Origin: Planctomycetota bacterium
Lineage (GTDB): Bacteria; Planctomycetota; UBA1135
Assembly: GCA_004295085.1 (NCBI GenBank)
Contig: SHNF01000018.1
Coordinates: forward strand, 124,001-188,000
Length of the DNA stretch: 64,000 nucleotides
Direction of reading: 5' to 3'
Numbering within the stretch: position 1 is the first letter of the stretch; each line of letters starts with the position of its first letter. The notes beneath the pieces were generated by a model. It was given only the letters and a program-made list of their open reading frames with translations. It did not search any database and was not told where the DNA came from. Below, in pieces: positions 22,746-32,562 of the stretch. Made by a program: the position numbers and the translations under genes.

Positions 22746-24044
22746 ATGAGCGATCTGACCCGCCGTGGATTCCTGGGGACGTCCGCAGCCGCCGCGGCTT
22801 ACGCTGCGGCGCCGGCCCGCGCCCGCAGCTCCGGCATCGACAACGAGATCAAGGTCGGCTTGATCGGCTGCGGCGGCCGCGGCACCGGGGCGGCGCTGCA
22901 GGCGCTGCACGCGGCCGGCGGCGGCGTGGTGTTGACGGCCATGGCCGACGCGCTGGCCGACCGCGTGGAAGGCAGCTACGGCAGCCTGAAGGCGGCACTG
23001 GAGGAGGAAGGCGGCGCGGACGGGCTGCGCGTGGCCCCGGACCGCCGTTTCCACGGCCTGGAGGCGTGGCGGAAGGTCGTGGACAGCGACGTGGACGTCG
23101 TGCTGCTGTGCACGCCGCCGGGCTTCCGGCCGGTGCAGCTCGCGGGCGCCGTGGCCGCCGGCAAGCACGTCTTCTGCGAGAAGCCGATGGCGGTGGACGG
23201 TCCCGGGGTGCGCTCCGTGATCGCGTCCGCGGAGGCGCAGGAGCGCAACCGCAAGGCGCTGGTGGCCGGATTCTGCTGGCGCTACAACGTGCGCCACCGC
23301 CAGCTGTTCCAGCGCGTGCGCCAGGGCGCCGTGGGGGACATCCGCGCCATCTACACGACGTACCTGACCGGGCCTCTGGCGGCGCGCTCCCGCCAGGACG
23401 GCTGGAGCGACATGGAGTACCAGCTGCGCAACTGGCAGCACTTCCTGTGGCTGAGCGGCGACCACGTGGTCGAGCAGGCGGTGCACATGATCGACCAGAT
23501 GAGCTGGGCCATGGGCGACGTGGCGCCGGAGCGGGTGTGGGCCATGGGCGGGCGCCAGTGGCGCGGGCAGTCGGCGGAGAACGTCGGCAACATCTACGAC
23601 CACTTCAGCGCCTGCTTCGAGTATCCGGGCGGGGTGAAGGCCTTCCACCAGAGCCGCCAGCAGCCCAATTGCCCGTTCGACAACACGACCACGATCCTCG
23701 GGAGCAAGGGGCAGGCCTACGTGGACGGCTGGAAGCCGGACCTGCACGTCACCGGGCCGGAGGCCTGGGCGTACGAGGGCACGGGCGAAGAGAACGACAT
23801 GTACCAGCAGGAGCATGACGAGCTGTTCGCGTCCGTGCGCGCCGGCAAGCCGGTCAATGACGGAGCGTGGATGGCGCGGAGCACGCTGCTCGCGATCATG
23901 CTGCGCATGTCGGCGTATACCGGCCAGGCGATCACCTACGAGCAGGCCCTGAACTCGCAGGAGAAGCTGGGACCGGAGACCTGGGAGTTCGGCGCGGTGC
24001 CGGTGCCGCCGGTGCCGGTGCCGGGGGTCACCCGGTTTCTCTAG
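22746..24044 (+). CDS. Tat-exported Gfo/Idh/MocA oxidoreductase
   Basis: I use the ATG at 22746; a GTG one codon earlier is equivalent. 432 residues. Twin-arginine leader LTRRGFLGTSAAAAAYAAAPARA, then an NAD(P)-binding Rossmann domain (KVGLIGCGGRGTGAALQAL) and the family motif AGKHVFCEKPMA. The C-terminal substrate half contains GDHVVEQAVHMIDQMSWAMG, with the His and Asp that usually act in catalysis. The cofactor would be loaded before Tat export. Such enzymes are greatly expanded in planctomycetes and act on unknown sugar-like substrates. The gene follows the SUMF1 gene by 9 bp and likely shares its transcript. Confidence 0.9.
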   Translation: MSDLTRRGFLGTSAAAAAYAAAPARARSSGIDNEIKVGLIGCGGRGTGAALQALHAAGGGVVLTAMADALADRVEGSYGSLKAALEEEGGADGLRVAPDRRFHGLEAWRKVVDSDVDVVLLCTPPGFRPVQLAGAVAAGKHVFCEKPMAVDGPGVRSVIASAEAQERNRKALVAGFCWRYNVRHRQLFQRVRQGAVGDIRAIYTTYLTGPLAARSRQDGWSDMEYQLRNWQHFLWLSGDHVVEQAVHMIDQMSWAMGDVAPERVWAMGGRQWRGQSAENVGNIYDHFSACFEYPGGVKAFHQSRQQPNCPFDNTTTILGSKGQAYVDGWKPDLHVTGPEAWAYEGTGEENDMYQQEHDELFASVRAGKPVNDGAWMARSTLLAIMLRMSAYTGQAITYEQALNSQEKLGPETWEFGAVPVPPVPVPGVTRFL

Positions 24045-24102
24045 AAGCCGCGCCGCTGCGTCCTATCCTGCCGGGAGCCGCCCCCCCTGCGGCCGCTGCT
24101 CC

Positions 24103-25545
24103 ATGCGCGTTCTCCTGCTCCACCCTCCCGCGACCCGCCGCTCCTACCTGTCCCGGTTCGGACTCGATGAGCCGCTGATCCCGATCTTCCTGGCGCCGGA
24201 CTTGAGCCGGCGCCACGAGCTGCGGCTGGTGGACCTGCGCCTGGCGCCCGACCTGCGGCGCGAGCTGGCAGGGTGGCGCCCGGAAGTGGCGCTGGTGGGC
24301 GTCAACCTGCTCACGCTGGGCGCGCTGGACCGGTGTCTCGGCGAGCTGCGCGCGCTGGCGCCGGAGGTCCGGGTCCTGTTGTACGCGGAAGGGGAGTACG
24401 GCAACTCGCAGGTGGAAGCGCGGCCGGCGGACTACTTCCATCCGCTCGCCGACGCCGTGGTTGCGCCGTACTTCCTGGCCCCGATGCGCGAGGTCGTGGA
24501 GGGAGCGCTGCGCGCGCTGGAGGATCGGCGCCCTCTGGCCGAGGCGCCCGGACTCTGGCTGCAGGAGCCGCACGGGAGCTGGACGTTGACGGCGCCCGTC
24601 GCGAACCGCGTCGGCGACGTCGGGGTGCCCGACCGGAGCGTGCTCGGCCGCTACCGCGGGCGCTACATGTTCGCCGGCATCCGCAATGCCGCGCACCTGA
24701 TCTACACCTATGGCTGCAAGTTCAAGTGCCGCTTCTGCCCCATGAGCAGGCATGACGGCACGATCTTCGTGCGCGGTCTGGACGGCGTGCTGGCCGAGCT
24801 GGCGGCGATGAGCGAGCGCAACGTGTTCCTGGAGGACTACGAGCCCTTCCTGGCGCCCGACGCCATGGTGGCGCTGGCCGACGGGGTCGAGCGCGCCGGC
24901 ATCCGCAAGAACTGGTACATGCTGACCCGCGCCGACAGCGCGCTGGAGCACGAGGAGCTGATCGCGCGCTGGAAGAAGCTCGGCCTGCGCTGGCTCTACC
25001 TCGGCCTGGACGGCAGCAACCCGGAGCGCCTGCGCGAGATCCGCAAGGCCAGCAGCATGGAGACCAACGAGCGGGCGCTGCGGCGCATGCAGGCGCTGGG
25101 CCTGGCAGTGACGGCCGGCTTCGTGGTGCGCCCGGATTACACAAGCGCGGACTTCGCCGCCCTGCGTGAGGCGGTGGCGCGCCTGCGGCCGCCGCTGGTC
25201 ACCTACACGGTGGAGACGCCGCTGCCCGGGACCCAGCTCTTCGACGATGTCCGCGAGCACATCACCAGCTTCGACTGGAGCCTGTACGACCTGCAGCACG
25301 CGCTGCTGCCGACGAGCCTGCCCCTGGAGGAGTTCTACGGCGAGATGGCGCGCCTGCACTTCGCCAGCGGGGTCCGCAACCTTCCGGTGATGCTCCGCCA
25401 CTACCCGCCCCTGGACCTGCTGCGCCTCTGGGTCCTCGGCATGGGCGCCGTGCGCGACCTGCGCCGCTCCGCGCGCGACCACGGCCGGCCCGGCGCCGCC
25501 GCCGGGGCGCCCCAAGGGATGCAGCCGACCCTGGCGCGCGCTTGA
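24103..25545 (+). CDS. B12-binding radical SAM protein (HpnR-like)
   Basis: 480 residues. The N-terminal 120 residues have the layout of a cobalamin-binding Rossmann domain (VLLLHPPATRR, PEVALVGVNLLTLGALDRCLGELRALAPEVRVL), though the DxHxxG cobalamin ligand motif is not obvious. The radical SAM motif is YGCKFKCRFCP (CxxxCxxC), near residue 205. The C-terminal part (VTYTVETPLPGTQLFDDV, LYDLQHALLPTSLPLEEFYGEMARL) resembles the hopanoid C-3 methylase HpnR and relatives, so a lipid-methylating role is possible but not established. The stop overlaps the TTG start of glpD, an unusual pairing. Confidence 0.78.
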   Translation: MRVLLLHPPATRRSYLSRFGLDEPLIPIFLAPDLSRRHELRLVDLRLAPDLRRELAGWRPEVALVGVNLLTLGALDRCLGELRALAPEVRVLLYAEGEYGNSQVEARPADYFHPLADAVVAPYFLAPMREVVEGALRALEDRRPLAEAPGLWLQEPHGSWTLTAPVANRVGDVGVPDRSVLGRYRGRYMFAGIRNAAHLIYTYGCKFKCRFCPMSRHDGTIFVRGLDGVLAELAAMSERNVFLEDYEPFLAPDAMVALADGVERAGIRKNWYMLTRADSALEHEELIARWKKLGLRWLYLGLDGSNPERLREIRKASSMETNERALRRMQALGLAVTAGFVVRPDYTSADFAALREAVARLRPPLVTYTVETPLPGTQLFDDVREHITSFDWSLYDLQHALLPTSLPLEEFYGEMARLHFASGVRNLPVMLRHYPPLDLLRLWVLGMGAVRDLRRSARDHGRPGAAAGAPQGMQPTLARA

Positions 25546-27059
25546 GTCTGCCGGCGGACATCGTCGACCTGCTGGTGGTCGGCGGCGGCATCAACGGCGC
25601 GGCCGTGGCCCGCGACGCCGCCGGCCGCGGGCTGTCCGTGGCGCTGGTGGAGCAGGGCGACCTGGCCGGAGCCACCTCCTCGGCCACCAGCAAGCTGGTG
25701 CACGGCGGGCTGCGTTACCTGGAGCACGGCCGGCTCCGCCTGGTGCGCGAGTCGCTGCGCGAGCGCGAGCTCCTGCTGCGCAACGCCCCGCACCTGGTGC
25801 GGCCCCTGGAGTTCGTGCTTCCGCACGCGCCCGGCATGCGCCCGCGCTGGATGCTGCGGCTGGGCCTGCTCCTGTACGACGCGCTGGCGGGCCGCTCCTC
25901 CCTGCCGCGGGCGCGCGCGCTGCGCCTGTCCGGCCCGCCCCTGCAGCCCGCTGTCCGCCACGCCTTCCGCTATCACGACGCCTGGACGGACGACGCGCGC
26001 CTCGTGATTGCCAACGTGCGCGACGCCGCCGACCGCGGCGCCGCGGTCCTGCCCCGCACCCGCTTCCTCTCGGCCGAGCGCCGCGACGGCGCGTGGCAGG
26101 CGCAGCTGTCCTGCGGCGCCCTGCGCTGCCGCGCCATCGCCAACGTCGCCGGCCCGTGGGTGGCCGAAGTCCTGTCCCGCGCCCACGCCGCCGGCGGCCG
26201 CCGCGTGCGGCTGGTCAAGGGCAGCCACATCGTGGTGCCGCGGCTGTACGAAGGCGCGCACGCCTACCTGCTGCAGAACGACGACCGCCGCGTGGTGTTC
26301 CTGATCCCCTTCCACGAGCAGTGGACCCTCATCGGCACCACCGACGTGCCCGTAGATGGCGACCCGCACGCGGCCGAGATTTCGGCCGCGGAGATCGATT
26401 ACCTGTGCCGCGCGGCCAGCCGCTTCCTCGCGCAGCCGGTGACCCAGGGCTCCATCGTCTGGTCCTTCACCGGCGTGCGCCCGCTGCTGGACGACGGCAA
26501 GGCCGACGTCTCCGCCGTCACCCGCGACTACCGCTTCGCGCTGGAGGACGCTGGCGGCAAGGCGCCGGTCCTGTCCGTGTTCGGGGGCAAGCTGACCACG
26601 CACCGCCGCCTGGCCGAGCGCGCGCTGGCGCGCCTCCGGCGCTACTTCCCCGCCATGGGCCCGGACTGGACCGCCGGCGTCCCGCTCCCCGGTGGCGACC
26701 TTGCGACCGACGCCCTGCTGTTCGAATTGCGGGGCAGCCACCCGTACCTCGCTCCCGAGCATCTGCGCGCGCTGGCCCAGCGCCATGGCACCCGGGCGCG
26801 CGCCCTGCTGGAAGGATGCGGCGCGCTGGAGGACCTGGGCCGCCACTACGGCGGCGGGCTCTATGAACGCGAGCTGCGCTGGTTCGTCGCGCGCGAATGG
26901 GCGCAAACCGCCGACGACGTGCTCTGGCGCCGCACCAAGTGCGGCCTCCTGCTCGACGATGGCGGGCGCGCCCTGGTCGCCAGCGCCCTGTCCGCTCTCA
27001 CGGAAGCCGCGCCCGGGGTCTCCGCGGCGCCTTGGCGGACGGAGCGCCGGAAATGGTGA
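25542..27059 (+). CDS. glpD: Glycerol-3-phosphate dehydrogenase, FAD-dependent
   Basis: TTG start overlapping the radical SAM stop (TTGA). 505 residues with the FAD-binding N-terminus DLLVVGGGINGAAVARDAAGRGLSVALVEQGD, the family motif ATSSATSKLVHGGLRYLE, the substrate region FLIPFHEQWTLIGTTDVP and VWSFTGVRPLLDDG, and FGGKLTTHRRLAERAL. The C-terminal DAO_C cap (about 400-500) is complete. It oxidises glycerol-3-phosphate to dihydroxyacetone phosphate and passes electrons to quinone at the membrane. It faces the convergent glycerophosphodiesterase and glpK genes, so the glycerol pathway is grouped here. Confidence 0.95.
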   Translation: MSLPADIVDLLVVGGGINGAAVARDAAGRGLSVALVEQGDLAGATSSATSKLVHGGLRYLEHGRLRLVRESLRERELLLRNAPHLVRPLEFVLPHAPGMRPRWMLRLGLLLYDALAGRSSLPRARALRLSGPPLQPAVRHAFRYHDAWTDDARLVIANVRDAADRGAAVLPRTRFLSAERRDGAWQAQLSCGALRCRAIANVAGPWVAEVLSRAHAAGGRRVRLVKGSHIVVPRLYEGAHAYLLQNDDRRVVFLIPFHEQWTLIGTTDVPVDGDPHAAEISAAEIDYLCRAASRFLAQPVTQGSIVWSFTGVRPLLDDGKADVSAVTRDYRFALEDAGGKAPVLSVFGGKLTTHRRLAERALARLRRYFPAMGPDWTAGVPLPGGDLATDALLFELRGSHPYLAPEHLRALAQRHGTRARALLEGCGALEDLGRHYGGGLYERELRWFVAREWAQTADDVLWRRTKCGLLLDDGGRALVASALSALTEAAPGVSAAPWRTERRKW

Positions 27060-27114
27060 GGGTCGTACGCACCCATTCCGTGCCCCGGGCCCGAACCGTC
27101 GCGCTGCCGATCCG

Positions 27115-27852
27115 CTACGGCGCGGAGGAGAGCAGGAGGTCGGGCGCGTCGCTGTGGACGGAATCCACGCCCCAGGACCAGAGCGTGCGCGCGCGCGGAA
27201 GGTCGTTGACGGTGAAGGCCATGAGCAGGAAGCCCTCGCGCTTCACCGCCTGGGCCACGTCCGGCGTGAGCTTGTCGTGGGCCGCGTGCAGGCCGATGCA
27301 GTCGAGGTCGCGCAGCTGCTTGCGCCAGTCCGGCATCGGTGTGACGACCAGCAGGCCGCGCAGCAGCTCGGGCGCCTCGGAATTGGCCGCCGCCAGGGAT
27401 GCAATCGAGAAGCTGGACAGGATGGGTTCGGGGAGATGGGACGGCCAGAGAGCCCGGGTGGCGGCGGCCACGGCGCGCGCGGTCTCGCGCTCGCGCCCCG
27501 GGCAGGGCTTGATCTCGATATTGGCGCCGAGGTCGAGCTCGGCCAGGAGGGAGACGGCCTGCTCGAACGTGGGGACGCGCTCGCCCAGGAACGAGGGGTC
27601 GAACCAGGCGCCGGCGTCGAGCTCCCGGATCTCGGCGAGAGCAGTCTGCGCGACCGGACCGCGGCCGTTGGTCGTGCGGTCCAGGGTGTCGTCGTGCATC
27701 AGGATGAGCTGGCGGTCCGCCGTGAGCTTGACGTCGAACTCGACCCAGGTGCAGCCGAGCTCCCTGGCTTTGCGCAAGCCGGCCAGGGTGTTCTCGGGGG
27801 CGCGGCGGGCGGCGCCGCGGTGCCCGACGACGCGTGGCAGGCTCAGGGACAC
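27115..27852 (-). CDS. Glycerophosphoryl diester phosphodiesterase
   Basis: The GTG at 27852 lies inside the end of glpK and gives 245 residues; an earlier in-frame start lies deep in glpK. Motifs [50 protein letters not shown] and IEIKPCPG provide the His, Glu and Asp of the GDPD metal centre. The enzyme releases glycerol-3-phosphate from deacylated phospholipids, feeding GlpD. No signal peptide, so it is cytoplasmic (UgpQ-like). It is translationally coupled to glpK. Confidence 0.9.
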   Translation of the reverse strand: MSLSLPRVVGHRGAARRAPENTLAGLRKARELGCTWVEFDVKLTADRQLILMHDDTLDRTTNGRGPVAQTALAEIRELDAGAWFDPSFLGERVPTFEQAVSLLAELDLGANIEIKPCPGRERETARAVAAATRALWPSHLPEPILSSFSIASLAAANSEAPELLRGLLVVTPMPDWRKQLRDLDCIGLHAAHDKLTPDVAQAVKREGFLLMAFTVNDLPRARTLWSWGVDSVHSDAPDLLLSSAP

Positions 27853-29333
27853 CGGACCTGGCGCACGGCGCGCGTCCAGCCGGCGTAGCGCTCCTCCCGC
27901 TCTGCCCGGGGCATGGCGGGGGTGAAGCTGGCGTCGCGCTGCCACAGGGAAGCGATGGTCTCCAGCGCAGGGAACAGGCCGGCGTGCAAGCCGGCGGCGC
28001 AGGCGGCGCCGAGAGCGGTCGTCTCCGTGACGCGCGGGCGCTCCACGCGCGCGTCCAGGATGTCGGCCAGGAACTGCATGGCCCAGTCATTGGCGCTCAT
28101 GCCGCCGTCCACGCGCAGCACCTGCGGGCGCGGGGCGCCGTCGGCGGCCATCGCCTCGAGCAGGTCGCGGGTCTGGTGGCCCACCGCTTCCAGCGCCGCG
28201 CGCACGATCTCGGCGGCGCCGCTGTCGCGTGTGAGTCCGAGCAGCGCGCCGCGCGCGTGCGGATCCCAGTAAGGCGCGCCCAGGCCGGTGAACGCGGGCA
28301 CCAGGTACACGCGCTTGGCGGGATCGGCGGCGGCGGCGAGCGCGGCGGCTTCGGGCGCGCTGCGCAGCAGCCGGAGCTGGTCCCGCAGCCACTGGATCGC
28401 GGTCCCGGCGTTGAAGATGCTGCCTTCCAGCGCGTAGGTCGTGCGGCCCTTCAGCCGGTAAGCCACCGTGGTCAGCAGGCGGCTGCGCGAGACCGGCGCG
28501 TTCCCGCCGGTGTTGAGCAGCACGAAGCAGCCGGTGCCGTAGGTGCTCTTGATCATGCCGGGCAGGAAGCAGCCCTGCCCGAACAGCGCCGCCTGCTGGT
28601 CGCCGAGCACGCCGGAGATCGGGACGGCCGCGCCCAGGTGCTCGGCCAGCGTCTCCCCGAAGTCGCCGGCGCTGTCGCGCACCTCGGGCAGCAGCGCCGC
28701 CGGGATGCGCCAGCGCGCCAGCAGCTCCTCGTCCCATTGCTGGCGGTGCAGGTCGAACAAGAGCGTGCGCGCGGCATTGCTGGCGTCCGTGGCGTGCACG
28801 CGGCCGCCGGTGAGCCGCCACAGGAGGAAGCTGTCCACGGTGCCGAAGGCCAGCTCGCCGCGCTCGGCGGCGGCGCGCGCGCCGGCGACGTGGTCCAGCA
28901 GCCACGCCAGCTTGCTGGCCGAGAAGTACGGATCCAGCAGCAGCCCGGTGCGCTGCTGCACCAGCGGCTCGAGCCCGGCCGCGCGCTGCGCCTCGCACCA
29001 GTCCGCGGTGCGGCGGTCCTGCCAGACCAGCGCGTGGTGCACCGGTTTCCCGGTACTGCGCTCCCACAGCAAGGTGGTCTCGCGCTGGTTGCTGATCCCG
29101 ACCGCGGCGAGATCGCGCGCGCCGGCGCCGGCCGCCGCCAGCGCGCCGCGGCAGGTCTCCAGCGTCGTGCCCCAGATCTCCTCCGGATCGTGCTCCACCC
29201 AGCCGGGCCTGGGAAAGATCTGGCGGAACTCGCGCTGCGCCTGCCCGCGCGCCGCGCCGGCCGCGTCGAAGACGATGGCGCGCGAGCTGGTGGTGCCCTG
29301 GTCGATGGCGAGGAGGAAGCGGGCCGAGGCCAT
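27843..29333 (-). CDS. glpK: Glycerol kinase
   Basis: 496 residues, a normal length. FGGY-kinase motifs are all present: [118 protein letters not shown] and [21 protein letters not shown]. It phosphorylates glycerol using ATP. With the phosphodiesterase encoded in its 3' end and glpD opposite, it completes glycerol entry into central metabolism. No glycerol facilitator gene is visible nearby. Confidence 0.96.
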   Translation of the reverse strand: MASARFLLAIDQGTTSSRAIVFDAAGAARGQAQREFRQIFPRPGWVEHDPEEIWGTTLETCRGALAAAGAGARDLAAVGISNQRETTLLWERSTGKPVHHALVWQDRRTADWCEAQRAAGLEPLVQQRTGLLLDPYFSASKLAWLLDHVAGARAAAERGELAFGTVDSFLLWRLTGGRVHATDASNAARTLLFDLHRQQWDEELLARWRIPAALLPEVRDSAGDFGETLAEHLGAAVPISGVLGDQQAALFGQGCFLPGMIKSTYGTGCFVLLNTGGNAPVSRSRLLTTVAYRLKGRTTYALEGSIFNAGTAIQWLRDQLRLLRSAPEAAALAAAADPAKRVYLVPAFTGLGAPYWDPHARGALLGLTRDSGAAEIVRAALEAVGHQTRDLLEAMAADGAPRPQVLRVDGGMSANDWAMQFLADILDARVERPRVTETTALGAACAAGLHAGLFPALETIASLWQRDASFTPAMPRAEREERYAGWTRAVRQVRCP

Positions 29334-29465
29334 GGCGGTCGCGGATCCAGGAGCGTAGCGTCCCGATCACCGTGGATCACCGGCGCTGACCGCGCGCCGT
29401 CAGTGCGGTGCGTCCGGCCCCAGCAGGTCCGGATTGGGAAAGCTGCAGCCCGCCCGTCCCAGCGG

Positions 29466-29744
29466 CTAGCGCTGCAGCAGGTAGCGCAGAATCCCGCCCA
29501 CCAGGCCCAGGCAGCCGAGCGTGGCGATCAGCAGTCCGATCCGGAAGCCGAGCTTCATGGTCTTGTGGCGGAAGGCGTAGACGCCGAGCCAGGCGCCCGC
29601 GGCGCCGCCGAAGAACGCCAGCAGCAGCAGCGACGCCTCGGAGACCCGCGGGCGGCCGCGGACGGCTGCGCGCTTATCCCATCCAAAGGTCGCGAAGGCC
29701 CACGCGTTCATGAGCGCCAGCGCCGCGAGCAACCAGGTCAGCAC
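29466..29744 (-). CDS. DUF1294 small membrane protein
   Basis: I take the GTG at 29744, giving 92 residues; the frame continues upstream into the DUF885 gene, which ends 11 bp before. The DUF1294 signature is clear: FGWDKRAAVRGRPRVSEASLLLLAFFGGAAGAWLGVYAFRHKTMKLGFRIG, with three predicted membrane segments. DUF1294 domains also occur fused to cold-shock domains. Function unknown. The start has no clear Shine-Dalgarno, so coupling to the upstream gene is likely. Confidence 0.75.
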   Translation of the reverse strand: MLTWLLAALALMNAWAFATFGWDKRAAVRGRPRVSEASLLLLAFFGGAAGAWLGVYAFRHKTMKLGFRIGLLIATLGCLGLVGGILRYLLQR

Positions 29745-29755
29745 GCGCGCGCGGG

Positions 29756-31549
29756 CTAGCGCGATTCCTCGATCCAGCGCGTGACGTTCTGCTCCAGGAC
29801 GTCCAGGGGGACGGAGCCGCTGCGCAGCACGACGTCGTGGAAGACGCGCAGGTCGAAGCGCGGGCCGAGCTCGCGCTCGGCGCGCGCGCGCAGCTCGCGG
29901 ATGCGGAGCTCGCCGGTCTTGTAGGCCAGGGCCTGGCCGGGCCAGGAGATGTAGCGGTCCACCTCGGCCTCGATGTTGCGCCGGCTGAGCGCCGTGTTCG
30001 CCAGCATGAAGTCGATGGCCTGCTGCCGGCTCCAGCCGAGCGCGTGCATGCCGGTATCCACCACCAGCCGGCAGGCGCGCCACATCTCGTACGTGAGGCG
30101 CCCGAAGTCGCTGTAGGGGTCCTGGTAGAAGCCGACCTCCAGACCCAGGCGCTCGGCGTAGAGGGCCCAGCCCTCCACGAACACGGTGAAGCCGTCGAAG
30201 CGGCGGAACGCGGGCAGGTCCTCCAGCTCCTGCTGCAGCGCGATCTGCAGGTGGTGGCCGGGCACGGCTTCGTGCAGGGACAGGGCTTCCACCTCGTACA
30301 GGGGGCGGCTGGGCAGGTCGTACAGGTTGACGGCGTAGAAGCCGGCGCGAGTGCCGTCGCCCGCGGGCGCGTCGTAGTACGCGGTGGTGGTCTTGGGCGC
30401 GATGAAGTCCGGGATGGGCTTGATGCCGTAGGGCATGCGCGGCAAGGTGGCGAACAGCTTGGGCAGCTCGCCGTCCATCTTCTTGAGCACGTACGCCGTG
30501 CGCTGCATCAGCTCCTCGGGCGTGCGGGGATGGAAGCGCGGGTCGTTGCGCAGCGCGTCGGCGAAGGCGGCGATGCTGCCGGAGAAGCCGACGCGCGCCA
30601 TGACGCCTTGCATCTCGCCCTGGATGCGGGCCACCTCCGACTGGCCGGTGGCGTGGACCTGCTCCGGGGTCAGGTCCAGGGTCGTGTAGGAGCGCAGCTT
30701 GAAGGCGTAGTATTCGCGGCCGCCGGGCAGGTCCGAGGCGGCGATGCCGGGGCGGGCGGCGGGCAGGTACTCGTCGCGCATGAACTGCAGAAACTCGCGG
30801 TACCCCGGCACCACAGACTGCTGGATCGCGCGCCGGCCGGCGTCCTCCAGGCGCCCGCGCTGCTCCGCCGGCAGCGAGTCCGGGAAATCCTGGAATGGGC
30901 GGTAGAGCAGGCTCTGCTGCGGCTGCTCCACGATGTGCGCCTGCAGCGCGCCCTCGATGCCCTCCAGCACGACGCGCGGGAGGACCCAGCCCGTGGCGAT
31001 GCCCTCGCGCATGAGGGCCACGTGTTGGCGCTCGTACGCCAGGAAGCCTTCCAGACGCGCGATGTAGTGCTCGTAGTCCGCAACCGTAGCCAGCGGCGTC
31101 TCGTCCGGAAGCTGCGGGAAGGACACGTGGAAGCCCTCCCGGTTGGTGATGGGGATGCGATAAGTGCGGAACTCGGCTTCTCGGATGCGGTCCTCGGCGA
31201 GGCGGCGGAAAACGTCGTAGCTCACTTGCTCGTCGTGGGATAGGTCGGCCTTCGGGATCCGCAGCAGGCGCTCCAGGTAGTCCCGCTCGGCCTGCAGACG
31301 GCGCTGCTGGTCCGGCTCCGACACTGCCGGCAGGAGGTGGTCGTAACGATGGTCTCCGGCGCGCGTGGCGAGCAACGGGTCCTCGCGCAGGCGGAACTGC
31401 CAGGCGTCTTCGAGCAGCCGCTCCAGCGCGCTGGAGGCAGGGGTCGCGCCGCCGTCGCCGCCGGAGGCCGCCGGCGGGGCAGCGCAGGAGACGCAGAAAC
31501 AAAGGAAGGTGCTGATCGGGAGAAGGACTCCCAGCCGAAAGCGTTCCAT
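29756..31549 (-). CDS. DUF885 lipoprotein, putative zinc peptidase
   Basis: 597 residues. The lipoprotein signal ends at FCVSC (Cys22), followed by a Gly/Ala-rich tether. The body is DUF885, with the metal-binding motif LHEAVPGHHLQ near residue 424 and a distant Glu in FVFVEGWALYAERLG. DUF885 proteins are related in fold to M32-type carboxypeptidases, and the HExxxxHH arrangement suggests a zinc-dependent hydrolase acting at the cell surface, perhaps on peptides. The length is typical. It is probably co-transcribed with DUF1294. Confidence 0.85.
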   Translation of the reverse strand: MERFRLGVLLPISTFLCFCVSCAAPPAASGGDGGATPASSALERLLEDAWQFRLREDPLLATRAGDHRYDHLLPAVSEPDQQRRLQAERDYLERLLRIPKADLSHDEQVSYDVFRRLAEDRIREAEFRTYRIPITNREGFHVSFPQLPDETPLATVADYEHYIARLEGFLAYERQHVALMREGIATGWVLPRVVLEGIEGALQAHIVEQPQQSLLYRPFQDFPDSLPAEQRGRLEDAGRRAIQQSVVPGYREFLQFMRDEYLPAARPGIAASDLPGGREYYAFKLRSYTTLDLTPEQVHATGQSEVARIQGEMQGVMARVGFSGSIAAFADALRNDPRFHPRTPEELMQRTAYVLKKMDGELPKLFATLPRMPYGIKPIPDFIAPKTTTAYYDAPAGDGTRAGFYAVNLYDLPSRPLYEVEALSLHEAVPGHHLQIALQQELEDLPAFRRFDGFTVFVEGWALYAERLGLEVGFYQDPYSDFGRLTYEMWRACRLVVDTGMHALGWSRQQAIDFMLANTALSRRNIEAEVDRYISWPGQALAYKTGELRIRELRARAERELGPRFDLRVFHDVVLRSGSVPLDVLEQNVTRWIEESR

Positions 31550-31595
31550 GGGCGGATTCTAGGCAGTCGGAGCGGCGCGGGCCGCGGCTGTTTGC

Positions 31596-31624
31596 TTAAC
31601 TCCGGCGCAGTTGACTTCTATACT
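31596..31624 (+). promoter_or_regulatory. Promoter of the peroxiredoxin gene
   Basis: TTAACT (31596-31601), 17 bp, TATACT (31619-31624). The predicted leader is about 30 nt. A conventional promoter in the short gap between divergent genes. Confidence 0.5.
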
Positions 31625-31660
31625 TCGCCGACTCCAAACCCCACTGCGGTCAAAGACAAC

Positions 31661-32476
31661 ATGCTTCAACCCGGCGACCTCGCACCCTCATTCCGCCTGC
31701 CCTCGACTTCCGGCCAGGTGGTGTCCCTGGACGACTTCAAGGGGCGCAAGATCGTCCTCTATTTCTACCCCAAGGACGAGACTCCGGGCTGCACCAAGGA
31801 GGCCTGCGATCTCCGCGATGCCCACGCGCGCCTGTCCGAGGCCGGCGTGGTGGTGCTGGGCGTGTCCAAGGACGCCCTCGATTCGCACCACAAGTTCCGG
31901 GCCCACCACGGCCTTCCCTTCGAACTGGCTTCGGACGAGGACAACGCCGTGGCGCGGGCCTACGGCGCTTACGGCGAGCGGTCCATGTACGGCACCAAGG
32001 TGCTGGGCACCATCCGTTCCACCTTCCTCATCGACGAGAGCGGGCGTATCGCGCGCGTGTGGTCGCCGGTGAAGGTGGAGGGACACGTGGACGAGATCCT
32101 TTCGGCGCTGGGAGGAGCGGAGCGGGCCGCGGCGCCGGCGCAAGCCGGCACGCGGTCAACCGCGCCCGCTGCGCCCGCTGCTCCCGTTGCGACCGCTCCT
32201 CCCGCCGCGCCAACGGCGCCGGCGGCGCCCAGGAAGTCGCCTGCGAAGGTGACCGTGGAGGCGCCCAGGAAGGCGGAGGCGAAGGCGCCCAAGAAGCAGC
32301 AGGCGAAGAAGAAGCCGGCGGCGGCCCGGCCCAAGGCGAAGGGCGGGCGCGTGGCCAGGCCGGCCCGGAAGCCGGCAAAGAAGGCTTCCAAGCGCGCAGC
32401 CAGGACCGCGCGGAAAGCAGCGCGCCCCGCAGCCCGTCGCCCCGCCGCCCGCAAGAGCACGCGCCGCAGACGCTGA
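31661..32476 (+). CDS. bcp: Peroxiredoxin (BCP type) with histone-H1-like C-terminal tail
   Basis: 271 residues. Residues 1-153 are a complete BCP/PrxQ peroxiredoxin: LYFYPKDETPGCTKEACDLRD with peroxidatic Cys44 and resolving Cys49 five residues apart, then GVSKDALDSHHKFRAHHGLPFELASDEDN and STFLIDESGRIARVW. The remaining 115 residues are almost only Ala, Lys, Pro and Arg, with repeated AAPAAP, KAPKK and RKPAKK units like histone H1 or AlgP tails, and end in STRRRR. BCP normally stops near residue 155. The tail should bind DNA, RNA or another polyanion and could place peroxide removal at the nucleoid. Confidence 0.9.
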   Translation: MLQPGDLAPSFRLPSTSGQVVSLDDFKGRKIVLYFYPKDETPGCTKEACDLRDAHARLSEAGVVVLGVSKDALDSHHKFRAHHGLPFELASDEDNAVARAYGAYGERSMYGTKVLGTIRSTFLIDESGRIARVWSPVKVEGHVDEILSALGGAERAAAPAQAGTRSTAPAAPAAPVATAPPAAPTAPAAPRKSPAKVTVEAPRKAEAKAPKKQQAKKKPAAARPKAKGGRVARPARKPAKKASKRAARTARKAARPAARRPAARKSTRRRR

Positions 32477-32562
32477 GGCCGCGGGCTGTGCCATTCGAGC
32501 GCCGGGAGGGGCCGCGCCCCCTGGAGGGGCTGTGCTACCCTGAGTCGAGCACCTGAGTCAAC

